Shown: positions 25,244 to 34,212, counted from the first letter of the stretch. The stretch: 35,917 bases of DNA from RYN-428 sp035551995 (GCA_035551995.1 DASZME010000026.1:1-35917), one strand, 5' to 3'. Notes: a model not told the origin generated them from the letters alone. Made by a program: numbers and translations.

Positions 25244-26293
25244 GTGTCCTTAAGAATCGGCAATCTTCAGCTTTCCAACAATCTCCTGCTCGCGCCCATC
25301 GCCGGGTATTGCGACGTGAGCTTTCGCCTGGTCGCGCGCTCGTGCGGTGGAGTCGGGATGGCCTGCACGGACCTGCTTAGCCCCGTGGCCGTGCTTCGCG
25401 AAAACAAGCGCACGATGGAATTGGCCGCGACCTGCCCCGAGGATTCGCCGCTGTGCATGCAGCTTTACGGCTCGAACGTCGATTTGCTCTGCGAGGCGGC
25501 CATGTGGGCCGAAGATCGCGGCGCCCATGTCGTCGACATCAACATGGGCTGCCCGGTCGATAAAATCACAAAAAAAGACGGCGGCAGCGCCCTGCTCTGC
25601 AACCCCGATCGCACGCTCAAACTTGTCGAGCAAGTCGCAAGCGTGCTCCAGCGCATCCCGCTCACCTGCAAACTTCGCCTCGGATGGGACGACACCTGCA
25701 TCATCGCTCCCAAACTTGCCCCGCGCCTGGAAGACGCCGGCGTTCAGCTTATTACCATCCATGGGCGAACCACCCAGATGCGCTTCAGCGGCGAAGCGCG
25801 GCTCGACGGGATCGCCGAGGTGGTGGCGTCGGTGAAGAAGATTCCGGTGATCGGCAACGGCGATATCCGCACGCCGCAGGACGCGAAGCGAATGATCGAC
25901 GCGACCGGCTGCGCCGGCGTCATGATCGGCCGCGGAGCGCTGTCGATGCCGTGGATCTTCCGCGATACCCACAGCTATCTCACCACCGGCATTATTCCCC
26001 CGCCGCCGAGCATCGCGGAAAAGTGCCGGTACATGCGCGATCATTTTTACAACATCGGGCGGTTTCTCACCGAACGCCATGCCGTGATGGAATTCCGCAA
26101 GCGGGTGAGTTGGTACGCCCGGCAGATGCACCCATGCCGGATGTTGAAAGATACCATCCGCGTGATCGAATCGCCGGCCGATTTCGAGCAGGCGATGGAT
26201 CGATTCCTCGACTGGCGTCTGAGGCACGACGAAGACGTGCGAGCCGGGCGGGTAGCGCCGATCTACGAGGGTGAACTGGTCGAAGCGGCGTAA
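25244..26293 (+). CDS. tRNA-dihydrouridine synthase
   Basis: The enzyme reduces specific uridines in the D-loop of tRNA using FMN and NADPH. GTG 25244 is chosen because GGAG lies six bases upstream and the family start VSLRIGNLQLSNNLLLAPIAGYCDVSFR follows; the protein is then 349 residues. The TIM barrel has the FMN and substrate motifs MQLYGSN, VDINMGCPVDKITKKDGGSAL with catalytic Cys103, and HGRTTQMRFSGEA, IPVIGNGDI, GVMIGRGAL. The C-terminal helical domain (about 265-349) fits a DusB-like protein. The ABC ATPase gene begins 20 bases after its stop, so the two are probably one transcript. Upstream is the repeat island. Confidence 0.96.
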   Translation: MSLRIGNLQLSNNLLLAPIAGYCDVSFRLVARSCGGVGMACTDLLSPVAVLRENKRTMELAATCPEDSPLCMQLYGSNVDLLCEAAMWAEDRGAHVVDINMGCPVDKITKKDGGSALLCNPDRTLKLVEQVASVLQRIPLTCKLRLGWDDTCIIAPKLAPRLEDAGVQLITIHGRTTQMRFSGEARLDGIAEVVASVKKIPVIGNGDIRTPQDAKRMIDATGCAGVMIGRGALSMPWIFRDTHSYLTTGIIPPPPSIAEKCRYMRDHFYNIGRFLTERHAVMEFRKRVSWYARQMHPCRMLKDTIRVIESPADFEQAMDRFLDWRLRHDEDVRAGRVAPIYEGELVEAA

Positions 26294-26313
26294 CGCCGCG
26301 CCTTGCGATACTT

Positions 26314-27144
26314 ATGGAACCTGCCATCCAGCTTCAAGGCGTCGGCGTCTCTCGTTCAAACCGCTGGATACTCCGCGACATCACCTGGCAGGTTCCCGCC
26401 GGCGTTTGTGCGGCCGTGCTCGGTCCCAACGGCTCGGGAAAAAGCACCCTTACCAAGGTCATCGCCGGCCACATGTGGCCCACCGTCGGCGACGTTCGCG
26501 TTTTGGGCGAGCATTTTGGAGAGGTCGATCTACATCAGCTTCGCCGCGGGCTGCGCCTCGTCAGCTCCACCAGTCCCGTCGAGCTCGACGCCGATCTCAC
26601 CGCCCACCAGGTCGCCATGACCGGCTTCTTCGGAACGCTCGGCCTTTATGACGACGTGACGCCGGCGATGGGAGAAGATGCCGCCGAGATGCTTGACCGT
26701 GTCGGATTGCACGCGGTGGCCGGCCATCGCTACATGACGCTCTCCAGCGGCGAACGCATGCGGTGCCTGATCGCGCGGGCGTTGGTGGTGCGTCCGCAGT
26801 TGCTCATGCTGGATGAGCCGACGATGGGGTTGGATTTTCTGGCGCGCGAGCAGGTCTTGGCGGCCGTGCAGAATCTTTTGTCCAGCGCGGCGGTAGATCG
26901 GCCGACGGTCTTAATGATTACGCATCATTTGGAGGAGCTTCCGCCGATGACATCCCAGGTGTTGCTATTGAACGAAGGGCAGGCCGTGGCGCGCGGAACG
27001 CCGGAGGAAGTCTTGCGGCCGGGAGTTTTGTCGCCGGTTTATCGATGTCCGATGGAAGTTTCGCGCCTCGGTGGCCGATATTACGCTCATGTACATCCCG
27101 GATCATGGGCGGGGATTCTTGATCGGCGTGCGGGGCAGGCGTAA
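26314..27144 (+). CDS. Stand-alone ABC-type ATPase, YlmA/ModF-like
   Basis: A 276-residue cytoplasmic ATP-binding cassette. Walker A is GPNGSGKS (37-44), the signature LSSGE (143-147), Walker B LLMLDEPT (163-170), and the switch histidine is in ITHHLEEL. The Q-loop lacks the usual glutamine and reads RLVSST, and GFFGTLGLYDDV follows; both are features of the YlmA/ModF group as I know it. A DUF4162-like tail is not evident; instead it ends YRCPMEVSRLGGRYYAHVHPG. No permease or binding protein gene is adjacent, so transport partner and substrate are unknown; a role outside transport is possible. It starts 20 bases after the dus gene, suggesting co-transcription. Confidence 0.9.
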   Translation: MEPAIQLQGVGVSRSNRWILRDITWQVPAGVCAAVLGPNGSGKSTLTKVIAGHMWPTVGDVRVLGEHFGEVDLHQLRRGLRLVSSTSPVELDADLTAHQVAMTGFFGTLGLYDDVTPAMGEDAAEMLDRVGLHAVAGHRYMTLSSGERMRCLIARALVVRPQLLMLDEPTMGLDFLAREQVLAAVQNLLSSAAVDRPTVLMITHHLEELPPMTSQVLLLNEGQAVARGTPEEVLRPGVLSPVYRCPMEVSRLGGRYYAHVHPGSWAGILDRRAGQA

Positions 27145-27231
27145 TCTTATGGGAGCGAATCGCTTGTCCATGCCGATATTCGGGGTGTTTTGAAGGTTTC
27201 ATGCGCGGATTCTTGAAATGAGGAGCAATTT

Positions 27232-28503
27232 ATGAATCTTGGGAATCGACGAGTTTTTGAGCCGATCAGGAATAACTTTCGGGCCGGGCTTACGGGCCTG
27301 ACGCTGGCGATGTGCGTGGCGGTGAGCGGGTGCCCCGAGGATCACGCGGTGGTTTATCGCGAGCGGCCCGTTGTGGTTTATCAGCCGCAGCCCTATTACG
27401 CACCGGCGCCGCGTCCTTATTATGCACCGGCGCCGTATTACGCGCCGGCCCCGCAGCCCGTGGCCGTCGCCGCGGTGTCTCCCGCGGCGCTTCAGTTGGA
27501 GCCGCTGGTCGCGCCCGTCGCCCTTTATCCGGACCCGCTCCTGGCCGCGGTGCTGCCGGCGGCGACGTTTCCGCAGCAGCTTCAGGAAGCGGGGCAATTC
27601 CTCGCCGCCAATCCTCAGCCGCCGGAGGGACTGATCGAAGCTCAGAATTGGCCCCCGGCCGTCAAGGCGGTGGTTCATTATCCCACCGTCATCTCGCAGT
27701 TAAACGGCGATATGAATTGGACGCAGTCGCTGGGGTCGGCCTTTGTCAACCAACAAGCCGACGTGATGGCCGCCGTGCAGGACCTTCGAGCGCAGGCCAT
27801 CGCCCAACACAACCTGGTCAGCAATTCGCAGGTCGTCGTCGTCGAGGACGGCGGGGTGATTTCGATCCAGCCCGCCCAGCCGACTCAACTCTATGTGCCG
27901 ACCTATGACCCCGTGGTCGTCTATACCGGCTACCGCCCGATCTATTACGAACCGACGGCGTATGTCGTCGGTCCATGGTTCGTCACCGGCTTCGATTGGG
28001 GCGGCGGAGCGATCTACGTCGGCGATTGGCGCGGCGGATATGCTTACGGCGAGCATGGCTGGTATCGCGATCGCGCCTGGAGGCCCGAGCACTTCCAACA
28101 CTGGGAACATGACGCGCGGTTCGGCGCCCCGCCCCATATCGAGCGCGATCGATACGCCTACGCCCATAACGTCCGCGGCCATGAGGCCGAGCTGCGACAT
28201 ACGATGGAAGTTCATCACGATTCGGTCGCAAACCGCAATGCGCAGTTCCACAACAACCAAATGAGGAAAGACTCGACCTTACAGCGCAATGAGGCGAGAA
28301 AGGACGACAACCTCAATCGCAATGAGGAGCGCAAGACCGATAACTTGCAGCGGAACGAAGTCCGAAAAGACGACAACCTCCAGCGCAACGAGGTTAGAAA
28401 AGAGGATGCGGTCAATCGTCAGGACGAACGGCGCGCCGTCGGGCCAAACGCGCAGAAAAAACCGGAGCAGCAGAAAAAGACCAAAAAGGACGACAAGAAT
28501 TAG
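27232..28503 (+). CDS. DUF3300 lipoprotein with C-terminal 11-residue repeats
   Basis: GAGGAG lies six bases before ATG 27232. The 423-residue protein has a lipobox (AVSGC, Cys34), so it is likely anchored in an envelope membrane. A Tyr/Pro-rich linker with repeated YYAPAP follows (about 47-75). The DUF3300 core starts LEPLVAPVALYPDPLLAAVLPAATFPQQLQEAGQFL and continues through QLYVPTYDPVVVYTGY. The function of DUF3300 is not established. A Trp/Gly-rich, histidine-rich part (about 240-335) leads to tandem 11-residue units of the form LQRNEVRKDDN. A basic tail (KKPEQQKKTKKDDKN) ends the protein. It appears to be a single-gene unit with a strong terminator behind it. Confidence 0.87.
   Translation: MNLGNRRVFEPIRNNFRAGLTGLTLAMCVAVSGCPEDHAVVYRERPVVVYQPQPYYAPAPRPYYAPAPYYAPAPQPVAVAAVSPAALQLEPLVAPVALYPDPLLAAVLPAATFPQQLQEAGQFLAANPQPPEGLIEAQNWPPAVKAVVHYPTVISQLNGDMNWTQSLGSAFVNQQADVMAAVQDLRAQAIAQHNLVSNSQVVVVEDGGVISIQPAQPTQLYVPTYDPVVVYTGYRPIYYEPTAYVVGPWFVTGFDWGGGAIYVGDWRGGYAYGEHGWYRDRAWRPEHFQHWEHDARFGAPPHIERDRYAYAHNVRGHEAELRHTMEVHHDSVANRNAQFHNNQMRKDSTLQRNEARKDDNLNRNEERKTDNLQRNEVRKDDNLQRNEVRKEDAVNRQDERRAVGPNAQKKPEQQKKTKKDDKN
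28246..28443 (+). repeat. Tandem 33-bp repeats encoding LQRNEVRKDDN-type units
   Basis: Six adjacent 33-bp units end the DUF3300 gene: four clear (28279-28410; LQRNEARKDDN, LNRNEERKTDN, LQRNEVRKDDN, LQRNEVRKEDA) and one degenerate on each side. The units are highly charged and predicted to be helical. Confidence 0.85.
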
Positions 28504-28537
28504 TAGTCTGTTTGCACTTCCTTGAGTCCGACGCCAA

Positions 28538-28582
28538 CGACGCTGGCTCCCTCTCGCTTAATCTGAGAGGGAGCCAGTGTCG
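28538..28582. terminator. Bidirectional terminator-like hairpin
   Basis: CTGGCTCCCTCTC (28543-28555) pairs perfectly with GAGAGGGAGCCAG (28565-28577) across a nine-base loop; pairing extends outward to 18 pairs with one G-U. It stands between the convergent DUF3300 and phosphoesterase genes. It lacks a U-tract, but it is the strongest hairpin I saw in the window. Confidence 0.7.
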
Positions 28583-28651
28583 CAATTGCACCTGCCCGCT
28601 ACATTGACCGGCGCGCCAGCCGATCGAGGATCGCCGAAGTTGCCGCTCCTG

Positions 28652-31600
28652 TTACTTGATTACGCGCTGGGTCAGCGCCGGCGATGTGCTGGCGGCGAAG
28701 TTGGCGTCGTCGACGTAAACCGCCGTGATCGTGTGCGACGCGATCGATAGCTTTGCCGTGGCGAACGTGGCTTTGGCCGAGCTGTTGAGAAGAACGGTCG
28801 CCAGAATTGCCGAGCCATCCATAAAGCGGATATATCCGGTCGGCGTTCCCGATCCCGGGGCGACTGCCGCGACGGTCGCCGTAAACGTCACGCTCTCCTT
28901 GGAAACCGCCGAGCTATCCGACGATTTCAGCGACGTCGCCGTGGCGTCGCGGTTGACCGTCTGCGTCAACGCCGCCGACGTGCTGGCGGCGAAGTTCGCG
29001 TCATCGACGTAGACGGCGGTGATCGTATGCGACGCCACCGAGAGCCGCGACGTGGCGTAGGTCGCTTTGCCTGAACTGCTTAACGCCACCGTCGCCAGAA
29101 CGGTCGAGCCGTCCATGAATTTGACGTTTCCGGTCGGCGTTCCCGATCCGGGCGCGACGGCCGAGACGGTCGCCGTGAACGTCACGCTTTGCCCGGCGAC
29201 CGACGGCTTGGCCGACGAGGTAACCACGGTTTTGGTCGCGTCCCGGGTTACCACCTGCGTGAGCGCCGCCGAGGTGCTGGCGGCGAAATTGGCGTCGTCG
29301 GCGTAGACCGCCTTGATCGTGTGCGTTCCCACCGAGTGCATCGACGTGGTAAACGTCGCCTTCCCCGAGCTTAAAGCGACGGTCGCCAGCGTGGTCGAGC
29401 CGTCCATAAATTTGACGTTTCCGGTCGGCGTGCCCGATCCGGGCGCGACGGGCGAAACGGTCGCCGTCAGCGTTACGCTCTGCCCCGCCACCGACGGCGT
29501 CGCCGATGAAGTGACCGCCGTGGTCGTCGCGTCCCGGTTCACCACCTGCGTGAGCGCCGCGGACGCGCTGGCGGCGAAGTTGGCGTCATCGAGATAGGCT
29601 GCGGTGATCGCGTGCGATCCGACCGAATGCATCGATGTCGTGTATGTCGCTTTGCCCGAGACGAGCGCGACGGTCGCCAGCGTCGTCGAACCGTCCATGA
29701 ATTTGACGTTTCCGGTCGGCGTGCCCGATCCGGGCGCGACGGGCGAAACAGTCGCCGTCAGCGTTACGCTCTGCCCCGCCACCGACGGATTCGCCGACGA
29801 TGTCAGGCCCGTGGTCGTGGAGTCACGGCCGACCTTTTCGCTCAGCGCGGCGGACGCGCTCGGACCGAAAACGCCCCCGCCCACATAGGCGGCCGTTATA
29901 CTGTGCGACGAGACCGACAATGCTGACGTGGCATACGTCGCGTTACCCGAGCCGTCGAGACTGACCGTCGCGAGTAGCGTTGTGCCGTCGAGAAAATTGA
30001 CCTGGCCGGCGGGGATGCTCGTAGTGGACCCGGTGCTCGTCACGCTTGCGGTGAACGTGACGCCCTGGCCGGCGACCGACGGATTGGCCGATGATTTCAG
30101 CGCGACCGCCGTCGCGGTCTGACCGACCGACTCGACCACGATCGGCGAAGTGCTGGGGCCGAAATTCGCGTCGTCGGCATAGACAGCCGTGATTGAATGC
30201 GCCGCGGTGGCCAGCGTCGATGTCGTCCACACGGCGTTGCCCGAGCCGTCGAGCATGACCGACCCAAGCAAGGAGGCGCCATCCATAAAATTCACGGCGC
30301 CGGTCGGAATGCCCGACCCCGGAGCGGCGGCGGAGACCGTCGCGGTGAATGTCACACTTTGTCCCGGCATGGCGGGATTGGTCGACGATTGGAGCGCCGT
30401 CTTGCTCGAATCGCGAACGACCGACTGCGCCAGCGCCACCGATGAGCTGGCGGCGAAATTAACGTCGTCGAGATAGGCCGCGGTGATCGAGTGCGATCCG
30501 ACCGACGGCGCCGGGAGGGTGAGCGTCGCGGCGCCGGAACCGTTCAGCGCGACGGTACCCAGCGTCGAGACGCCGTCGCTGAACTGGACGCTGCCCGTCG
30601 GCGTTCCCGAGCCGGGAGCGGCGGGGGCGACGGTCGCGGTGAGGGTTACGCTCTGGCCGGCGACCGATGGATTCGCCGACGATTTAACGAGCGTGGTCGT
30701 CGCGTCGCGAGCGACGATTTGAGTCAGCGCCGGCGACGCGCTGGCGGCGAATATCGCGTCATCGCTGTAGACCGCGGTAATCGTGTGCGACGCCACCGCA
30801 AGGGCGGTGGTGGTGAAAGTCGCCGTGCCGGAACTATTTAATTTCGCCGTCGCCAGGAGTGTGGAGCCGTCCATGAAATTCACGCTGCCGGTGGGCGTGC
30901 CGGTCGCGGGCGCCACGGCGGATACCGCCGCGGTCAAGATCACGGCTTGTCCCGCCACCGAATTAGCCGCCGAGGATTTCAGCGTCGTCGCCGACGCCGA
31001 CGGCACAACCGTCGGCGCGCCGAGCAGCCCCTGCGAAGTCGTATCGAGATCGGGGGCGGTCGCGGTATTCCCGAGCTTTGGCAGCCCGTACATATCCTCG
31101 ATGGCGCCGAGAATACTGTAAGGCGTTACGTTCGTGGTATCGACGCCTGGAACAAACAGGTTGGACGATCCGTTGACGATCGTGGCAAAGCCGGCGTTGA
31201 AGTTGTTGGCGCGATCGCCCTCGTCGTCGGTGACGATAAGCAGGCTGTTGTTTTGCTTGGCCCACTGCACATAGGCGTCGAGATTTTGCTGGAGCCAGGT
31301 GTCGGCGTTTTGCCGGAGGAGGTCATACGCGGACGGGTCGGTGGCGTATGGGTCGGTGTCGTTGGAGCCGTGGGTGTTGTGGAGGGTGTTGGGGATGACG
31401 AATGAAACGGTCGGGAGCGCCGCGAAACCGCTCGCCGTCGTCGGGAAAGACGAGAACGGCTGATTGACCTGCGCATTGGTAACGCCCGCGCCGGCGTCGT
31501 CGAATTGGGCCATGGGGTTGTAGGCGCGGGTGTAGAGATCGTCGTCGGCTGGGTTGGCCGGATTAGCGGCGTAGTTGTCGTTCATGTCGCCGGCGTAGGG

Positions 31601-32077
31601 AAGACTTTCGGCATAACCGCCAAAGCTCAAATTCGCGCCCGAAAGCGACGAAGCCAGCGTCGGCGTGTCGAAAATGCCGTTGTTCATGTCGTCGGTGACG
31701 CCCTGGGTGGACCCGGAGTAGAGGGCGAGATAATTCATCTGGCCGTCTTGCCCGGTCGTATTCAGTCCGTGCGAATTGTTGTAGACGAGCCCCGTGCTCG
31801 CCAACTGGTTGAAGTATGGCATGTCGGAATACGGCGCCTGCGCGACGTTTCCGATCGCGTTGGCGGCGCGGTCTTCCTCGACCACGACGACGATATGCGC
31901 CGGCTGCACCAGCGCCGCTTGGGTGGCGGGCATCGCCGCCGAAAGCAGTTGGCGGTCTTCCAGCGTATCCACCCACGCCGCCGCGCGCACGACGGCGCCG
32001 CTGCGCTTGGATCTCCTTATCGAAGTCGAGGTATTCAACCGGTTGCGCGGCTTCCGCGCGATAATATTGCATTTCAT
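28652..32077 (-). CDS. Exported phosphoesterase with eight Ig-like repeats
   Basis: The 1141-residue protein starts at ATG 32077, with GGGAG upstream. Residues 39-47 are LEDRQLLSA, the exported-protein motif shared with the GH18 protein. Residues about 59-340 resemble the phosphoesterase family PF04185 (acid phosphatase/phospholipase C-like): HIVVVVEEDRAANAIG takes the place of the usual VVxMENxSFDxxxG motif, then PYFNQLASTGLVYNNSHG and near its end LLIVTDDEGDR. Residues about 361-1141 are eight tandem Ig-like (Big_3_5-type) repeats of about 97 residues (SSANPSVAGQSVTLTATV, PTGNVKFMDGSTTLATVAL, HTITAVYVDDANFAAS). It probably hydrolyses phosphate esters on or outside the cell, with the repeats as a stalk. 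Third in a minus-strand run, 27 bp after the RraA-like gene. Confidence 0.82.
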   Translation of the reverse strand: MKCNIIARKPRNRLNTSTSIRRSKRSGAVVRAAAWVDTLEDRQLLSAAMPATQAALVQPAHIVVVVEEDRAANAIGNVAQAPYSDMPYFNQLASTGLVYNNSHGLNTTGQDGQMNYLALYSGSTQGVTDDMNNGIFDTPTLASSLSGANLSFGGYAESLPYAGDMNDNYAANPANPADDDLYTRAYNPMAQFDDAGAGVTNAQVNQPFSSFPTTASGFAALPTVSFVIPNTLHNTHGSNDTDPYATDPSAYDLLRQNADTWLQQNLDAYVQWAKQNNSLLIVTDDEGDRANNFNAGFATIVNGSSNLFVPGVDTTNVTPYSILGAIEDMYGLPKLGNTATAPDLDTTSQGLLGAPTVVPSASATTLKSSAANSVAGQAVILTAAVSAVAPATGTPTGSVNFMDGSTLLATAKLNSSGTATFTTTALAVASHTITAVYSDDAIFAASASPALTQIVARDATTTLVKSSANPSVAGQSVTLTATVAPAAPGSGTPTGSVQFSDGVSTLGTVALNGSGAATLTLPAPSVGSHSITAAYLDDVNFAASSSVALAQSVVRDSSKTALQSSTNPAMPGQSVTFTATVSAAAPGSGIPTGAVNFMDGASLLGSVMLDGSGNAVWTTSTLATAAHSITAVYADDANFGPSTSPIVVESVGQTATAVALKSSANPSVAGQGVTFTASVTSTGSTTSIPAGQVNFLDGTTLLATVSLDGSGNATYATSALSVSSHSITAAYVGGGVFGPSASAALSEKVGRDSTTTGLTSSANPSVAGQSVTLTATVSPVAPGSGTPTGNVKFMDGSTTLATVALVSGKATYTTSMHSVGSHAITAAYLDDANFAASASAALTQVVNRDATTTAVTSSATPSVAGQSVTLTATVSPVAPGSGTPTGNVKFMDGSTTLATVALSSGKATFTTSMHSVGTHTIKAVYADDANFAASTSAALTQVVTRDATKTVVTSSAKPSVAGQSVTFTATVSAVAPGSGTPTGNVKFMDGSTVLATVALSSSGKATYATSRLSVASHTITAVYVDDANFAASTSAALTQTVNRDATATSLKSSDSSAVSKESVTFTATVAAVAPGSGTPTGYIRFMDGSAILATVLLNSSAKATFATAKLSIASHTITAVYVDDANFAASTSPALTQRVIK
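28655..30997 (-). repeat. Eight tandem Ig-like repeats, two of them nearly identical in DNA
   Basis: The repeat period is about 290 bp. Units five and six are closest: 29411-29458 equals 29702-29749 over 48 bp and, after one mismatch, 29460-29497 equals 29751-29788 over 38 bp. This indicates recent duplication or gene conversion within the array. Confidence 0.85.
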
Positions 32078-32104
32078 CCTTCTCTCCCTTTCCTAAGCGT
32101 TTTT

Positions 32105-32884
32105 CTATCCAGCCATCGCGTCGGTCTCAATCGGCGCTTCGCCCTCGGCTTCGGTGGTGGCCGGATAGACGCCGAGCACCGAGGGACATTGCAGTTCCGT
32201 CAGAATGTTGTCCACCCACGCGTTGGAGAAATCTCCCTTTTTCACCGACTCAAAATACGCGGCGTTCACCGCGTCGTGGGATTTGAGCCGAACGAGCAGT
32301 TCGGCGGCGATTCCCTGCGGAACCACGACAACGCCCATGGCGTCGCCGACGATGAGATCGCCGGGGTTGACCACGATTCCGCCGCAGCAGATCGGGTAAT
32401 TGATTTCGCCCGGACCGCGATGCAGCGGGCCGATGGGCGTGGCGCCGCGGGCGAAGACGGGAAAATCCAATTCCTTGATGCCGGGCAAGTCGCGAATCAG
32501 TCCATCGACGACGAATCCGCTGGCGCCGCGATGTTTGGCTTTGGTGGAGACCAGATCTCCCAGCACGGCGTTGAGAGTCGATCCGCCGGCGTCGACGATG
32601 ATCACATCGCCCGGCTCGATCACGTCGAGCGATTTGTGCACCATGAGATTGTCGCCGGGAAAAACCTTGACCGTGCAGGCCGGCCCGCACACGCGATGAT
32701 TTTCGCCGGTCATGCACTGGATCTGGGGATCGACCGCGTACAGCCGATTCAACAGATCGGAAATGTCGGGCGTCGGGAAATTCATGTACTGGCGATAGAG
32801 TTCGGGCGCCAGCCGGGAAATATTCATGCGAACGCGGAAGCCGGGGCCGGGGTGCAGGTGAGCGGATCGGGGTTTGCTTGCCAT
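32105..32884 (-). CDS. RraA-like family protein (possible 4-hydroxy-4-methyl-2-oxoglutarate aldolase)
   Basis: The 259-residue protein starts at ATG 32884, with GGAG six bases upstream (ATG 32887 is also possible). The RraA fold is clear: ISDLLNRLYAVDPQIQCM, CGPACTVKVFPGDNLMVHKSLDVIEPGDVIIVDAGGSTLNAVLGDL and GFVVDGLIRDLPGIKELDFPVFARG. The VDGxxRD motif carries the Arg-Asp pair used by the HMG/CHA pyruvate aldolases. Proteins of this group cleave 4-hydroxy-4-methyl-2-oxoglutarate or related acids; some instead inhibit RNase E. The longer C-terminus (about 200-259) is of unknown role. It sits 38 bases after the acyltransferase gene and 27 before the phosphoesterase gene. Probably one transcript, with no obvious pathway link. 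Confidence 0.88.
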   Translation of the reverse strand: MASKPRSAHLHPGPGFRVRMNISRLAPELYRQYMNFPTPDISDLLNRLYAVDPQIQCMTGENHRVCGPACTVKVFPGDNLMVHKSLDVIEPGDVIIVDAGGSTLNAVLGDLVSTKAKHRGASGFVVDGLIRDLPGIKELDFPVFARGATPIGPLHRGPGEINYPICCGGIVVNPGDLIVGDAMGVVVVPQGIAAELLVRLKSHDAVNAAYFESVKKGDFSNAWVDNILTELQCPSVLGVYPATTEAEGEAPIETDAMAG

Positions 32885-32922
32885 CATTTTCTCCGTTAAA
32901 TCGAGTTTCCGAGATTTTAGTT

Positions 32923-34113
32923 TCACGACGCGGTCAATAGTTCGCCGGCATTCGCCGGGTGAACGTCCGTCCGGAAAGCCGCCGTCAAAACAGCGGGCGC
33001 CGGTGACGTTCTCCCGGCCTGCCGGTCTTTCAATTTCAGGAACGGCCTTTCGACGATCAGGTAAGACAGGATTCCCGCACCCAGCGCGAATCCGATGCCG
33101 ATCGGGAATCGGAACAGGCGGAAGCCGGGATGTTCCTGGCTTAGGAATGGTTGTTGCCACAGGTAGATCGAATAAGACAACACGCCCAGCGCCACGGCGG
33201 GCCGCCAGGCCAATATTCGCGCGAGTGTTCCGCGGGCATTGGCGCAAAACCAGAGGATGATCGGAATGGCGCAGGCGCTGACAGTCGGTCGAAATACAAG
33301 GCCGACGATTCGAGCGTAGGACGACACCGCCACGCAACCGGCCAGAATCGCCAGCGCGATCGCCGCCGCGCGGGCGGTACACCAGCGGTTTAGAAATCGC
33401 CGCGAGCCTGGGTGAATGGCAAGCAGCGCGAGCAGACATCCGGCGGCGATCGGCTCCAGCCTTGCCGGGAAACTCGTCGAATACAGCGCGTCGTGCGGAT
33501 GCAACAGTGGGATTTTCGCGACGAGCACCCGCATCGCCACGCGATAAAACGGCCCGGCGACGATGCACGCCAGCAAAAGCCTGCGGGCGCTCTTGTGCGA
33601 CAAGAGCATCATGAGCGGCGGCCAGAGGAAGTAGAACTGCTCCTCGGCCGAGAGCGACCAGATATGCCCGATCGCCCAGGCCGGGTCCGAACGCCAATTC
33701 ATCGTGTAAGTGAGGGCGGCGATCCAATCTTCCCGCGCGACGTGTTCCCAGCCGATTCGCATGGCGACGAACAGCGCCGCGAGGAAAACGAAATACGCCG
33801 GCAGAATGCGAAGCGCTCGCCGGTAATAAAAACCCTTGAGGCTGATGTCGCCGGTCCGGCTCTTTTCCCGGCAAAGCAACAGCGTAATCAGAAATCCGCT
33901 GATGACGAAAAACACGTCTACGCCGGCAAATCCCAGCGGGCCGGAATGAAGCCAGCGCGGCTCGAAATAGGCCGCGCGGATCGAGTGTGCCGCCAGAACC
34001 AGGATGATCGATCCCGCGCGCAGCGCGTCCAACCCCGGAACGCGGCCGCGCGTCAGCCACGCGGGAGCGTCGGCGGTGTGTATGGATTCGGTCGAATAGA
34101 GGGTATCGATCAC
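32923..34113 (-). CDS. Acyltransferase 3 family membrane protein (OafA/YrhL-like)
   Basis: The 396-residue protein starts at GTG 34113, with a GGAA-type ribosome site upstream. It has about ten membrane helices and the family motifs GLDALRAGSIILVLAAHS, with the catalytic His in the first helix, GVDVFFVISGFLIT, the FYYRRALRILPAYF loop with paired arginines, and IWSLSAEEQFYFLWPP. These proteins move acyl groups, often acetyl, across the inner membrane to sugars of O-antigen, exopolysaccharide or peptidoglycan. An O-antigen-ligase-like gene lies about 1.3 kb upstream on the same strand, which fits surface-polysaccharide modification. A Pro/Thr-rich cytoplasmic tail follows the last helix. Confidence 0.94.
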   Translation of the reverse strand: MIDTLYSTESIHTADAPAWLTRGRVPGLDALRAGSIILVLAAHSIRAAYFEPRWLHSGPLGFAGVDVFFVISGFLITLLLCREKSRTGDISLKGFYYRRALRILPAYFVFLAALFVAMRIGWEHVAREDWIAALTYTMNWRSDPAWAIGHIWSLSAEEQFYFLWPPLMMLLSHKSARRLLLACIVAGPFYRVAMRVLVAKIPLLHPHDALYSTSFPARLEPIAAGCLLALLAIHPGSRRFLNRWCTARAAAIALAILAGCVAVSSYARIVGLVFRPTVSACAIPIILWFCANARGTLARILAWRPAVALGVLSYSIYLWQQPFLSQEHPGFRLFRFPIGIGFALGAGILSYLIVERPFLKLKDRQAGRTSPAPAVLTAAFRTDVHPANAGELLTAS

Positions 34114-34196
34114 CGGATTCCTACTTCCACGAAAGAGCGCGATCCCATTCAGAACATTTCTTCATGTTGCCGAGGCGGCCGTCGATCCCGAAACAC

Positions 34197-34212
34197 GCCC
34201 CGCAAGCGGGGC
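34197..34212. repeat. GCCCCGC-AA-GCGGGGC palindrome followed by CGCTAAAC
   Basis: A perfect inverted repeat with a two-base centre, followed by CGCTAAACGCAGCGGCGC. It is the best-preserved member of the dispersed palindrome family (others near 2802, 7309 and 8922). Confidence 0.7.

Noticed and set aside
28725..30841. Series of similar plus-strand frames of about 80-95 codons, and the thought of a CRISPR-like array
   Set aside because: These are antisense readings of the eight Ig-like repeats. The period of about 290 bp with diverged units is a protein-domain array, not short repeats with spacers.
32105..34060. A 651-codon minus-strand frame that would fuse an N-terminal half to the RraA-like protein
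   Set aside because: Residues before the RraA-like part are an out-of-frame reading of the acyltransferase gene; the true RraA-like start has its own ribosome-binding site at 32884.
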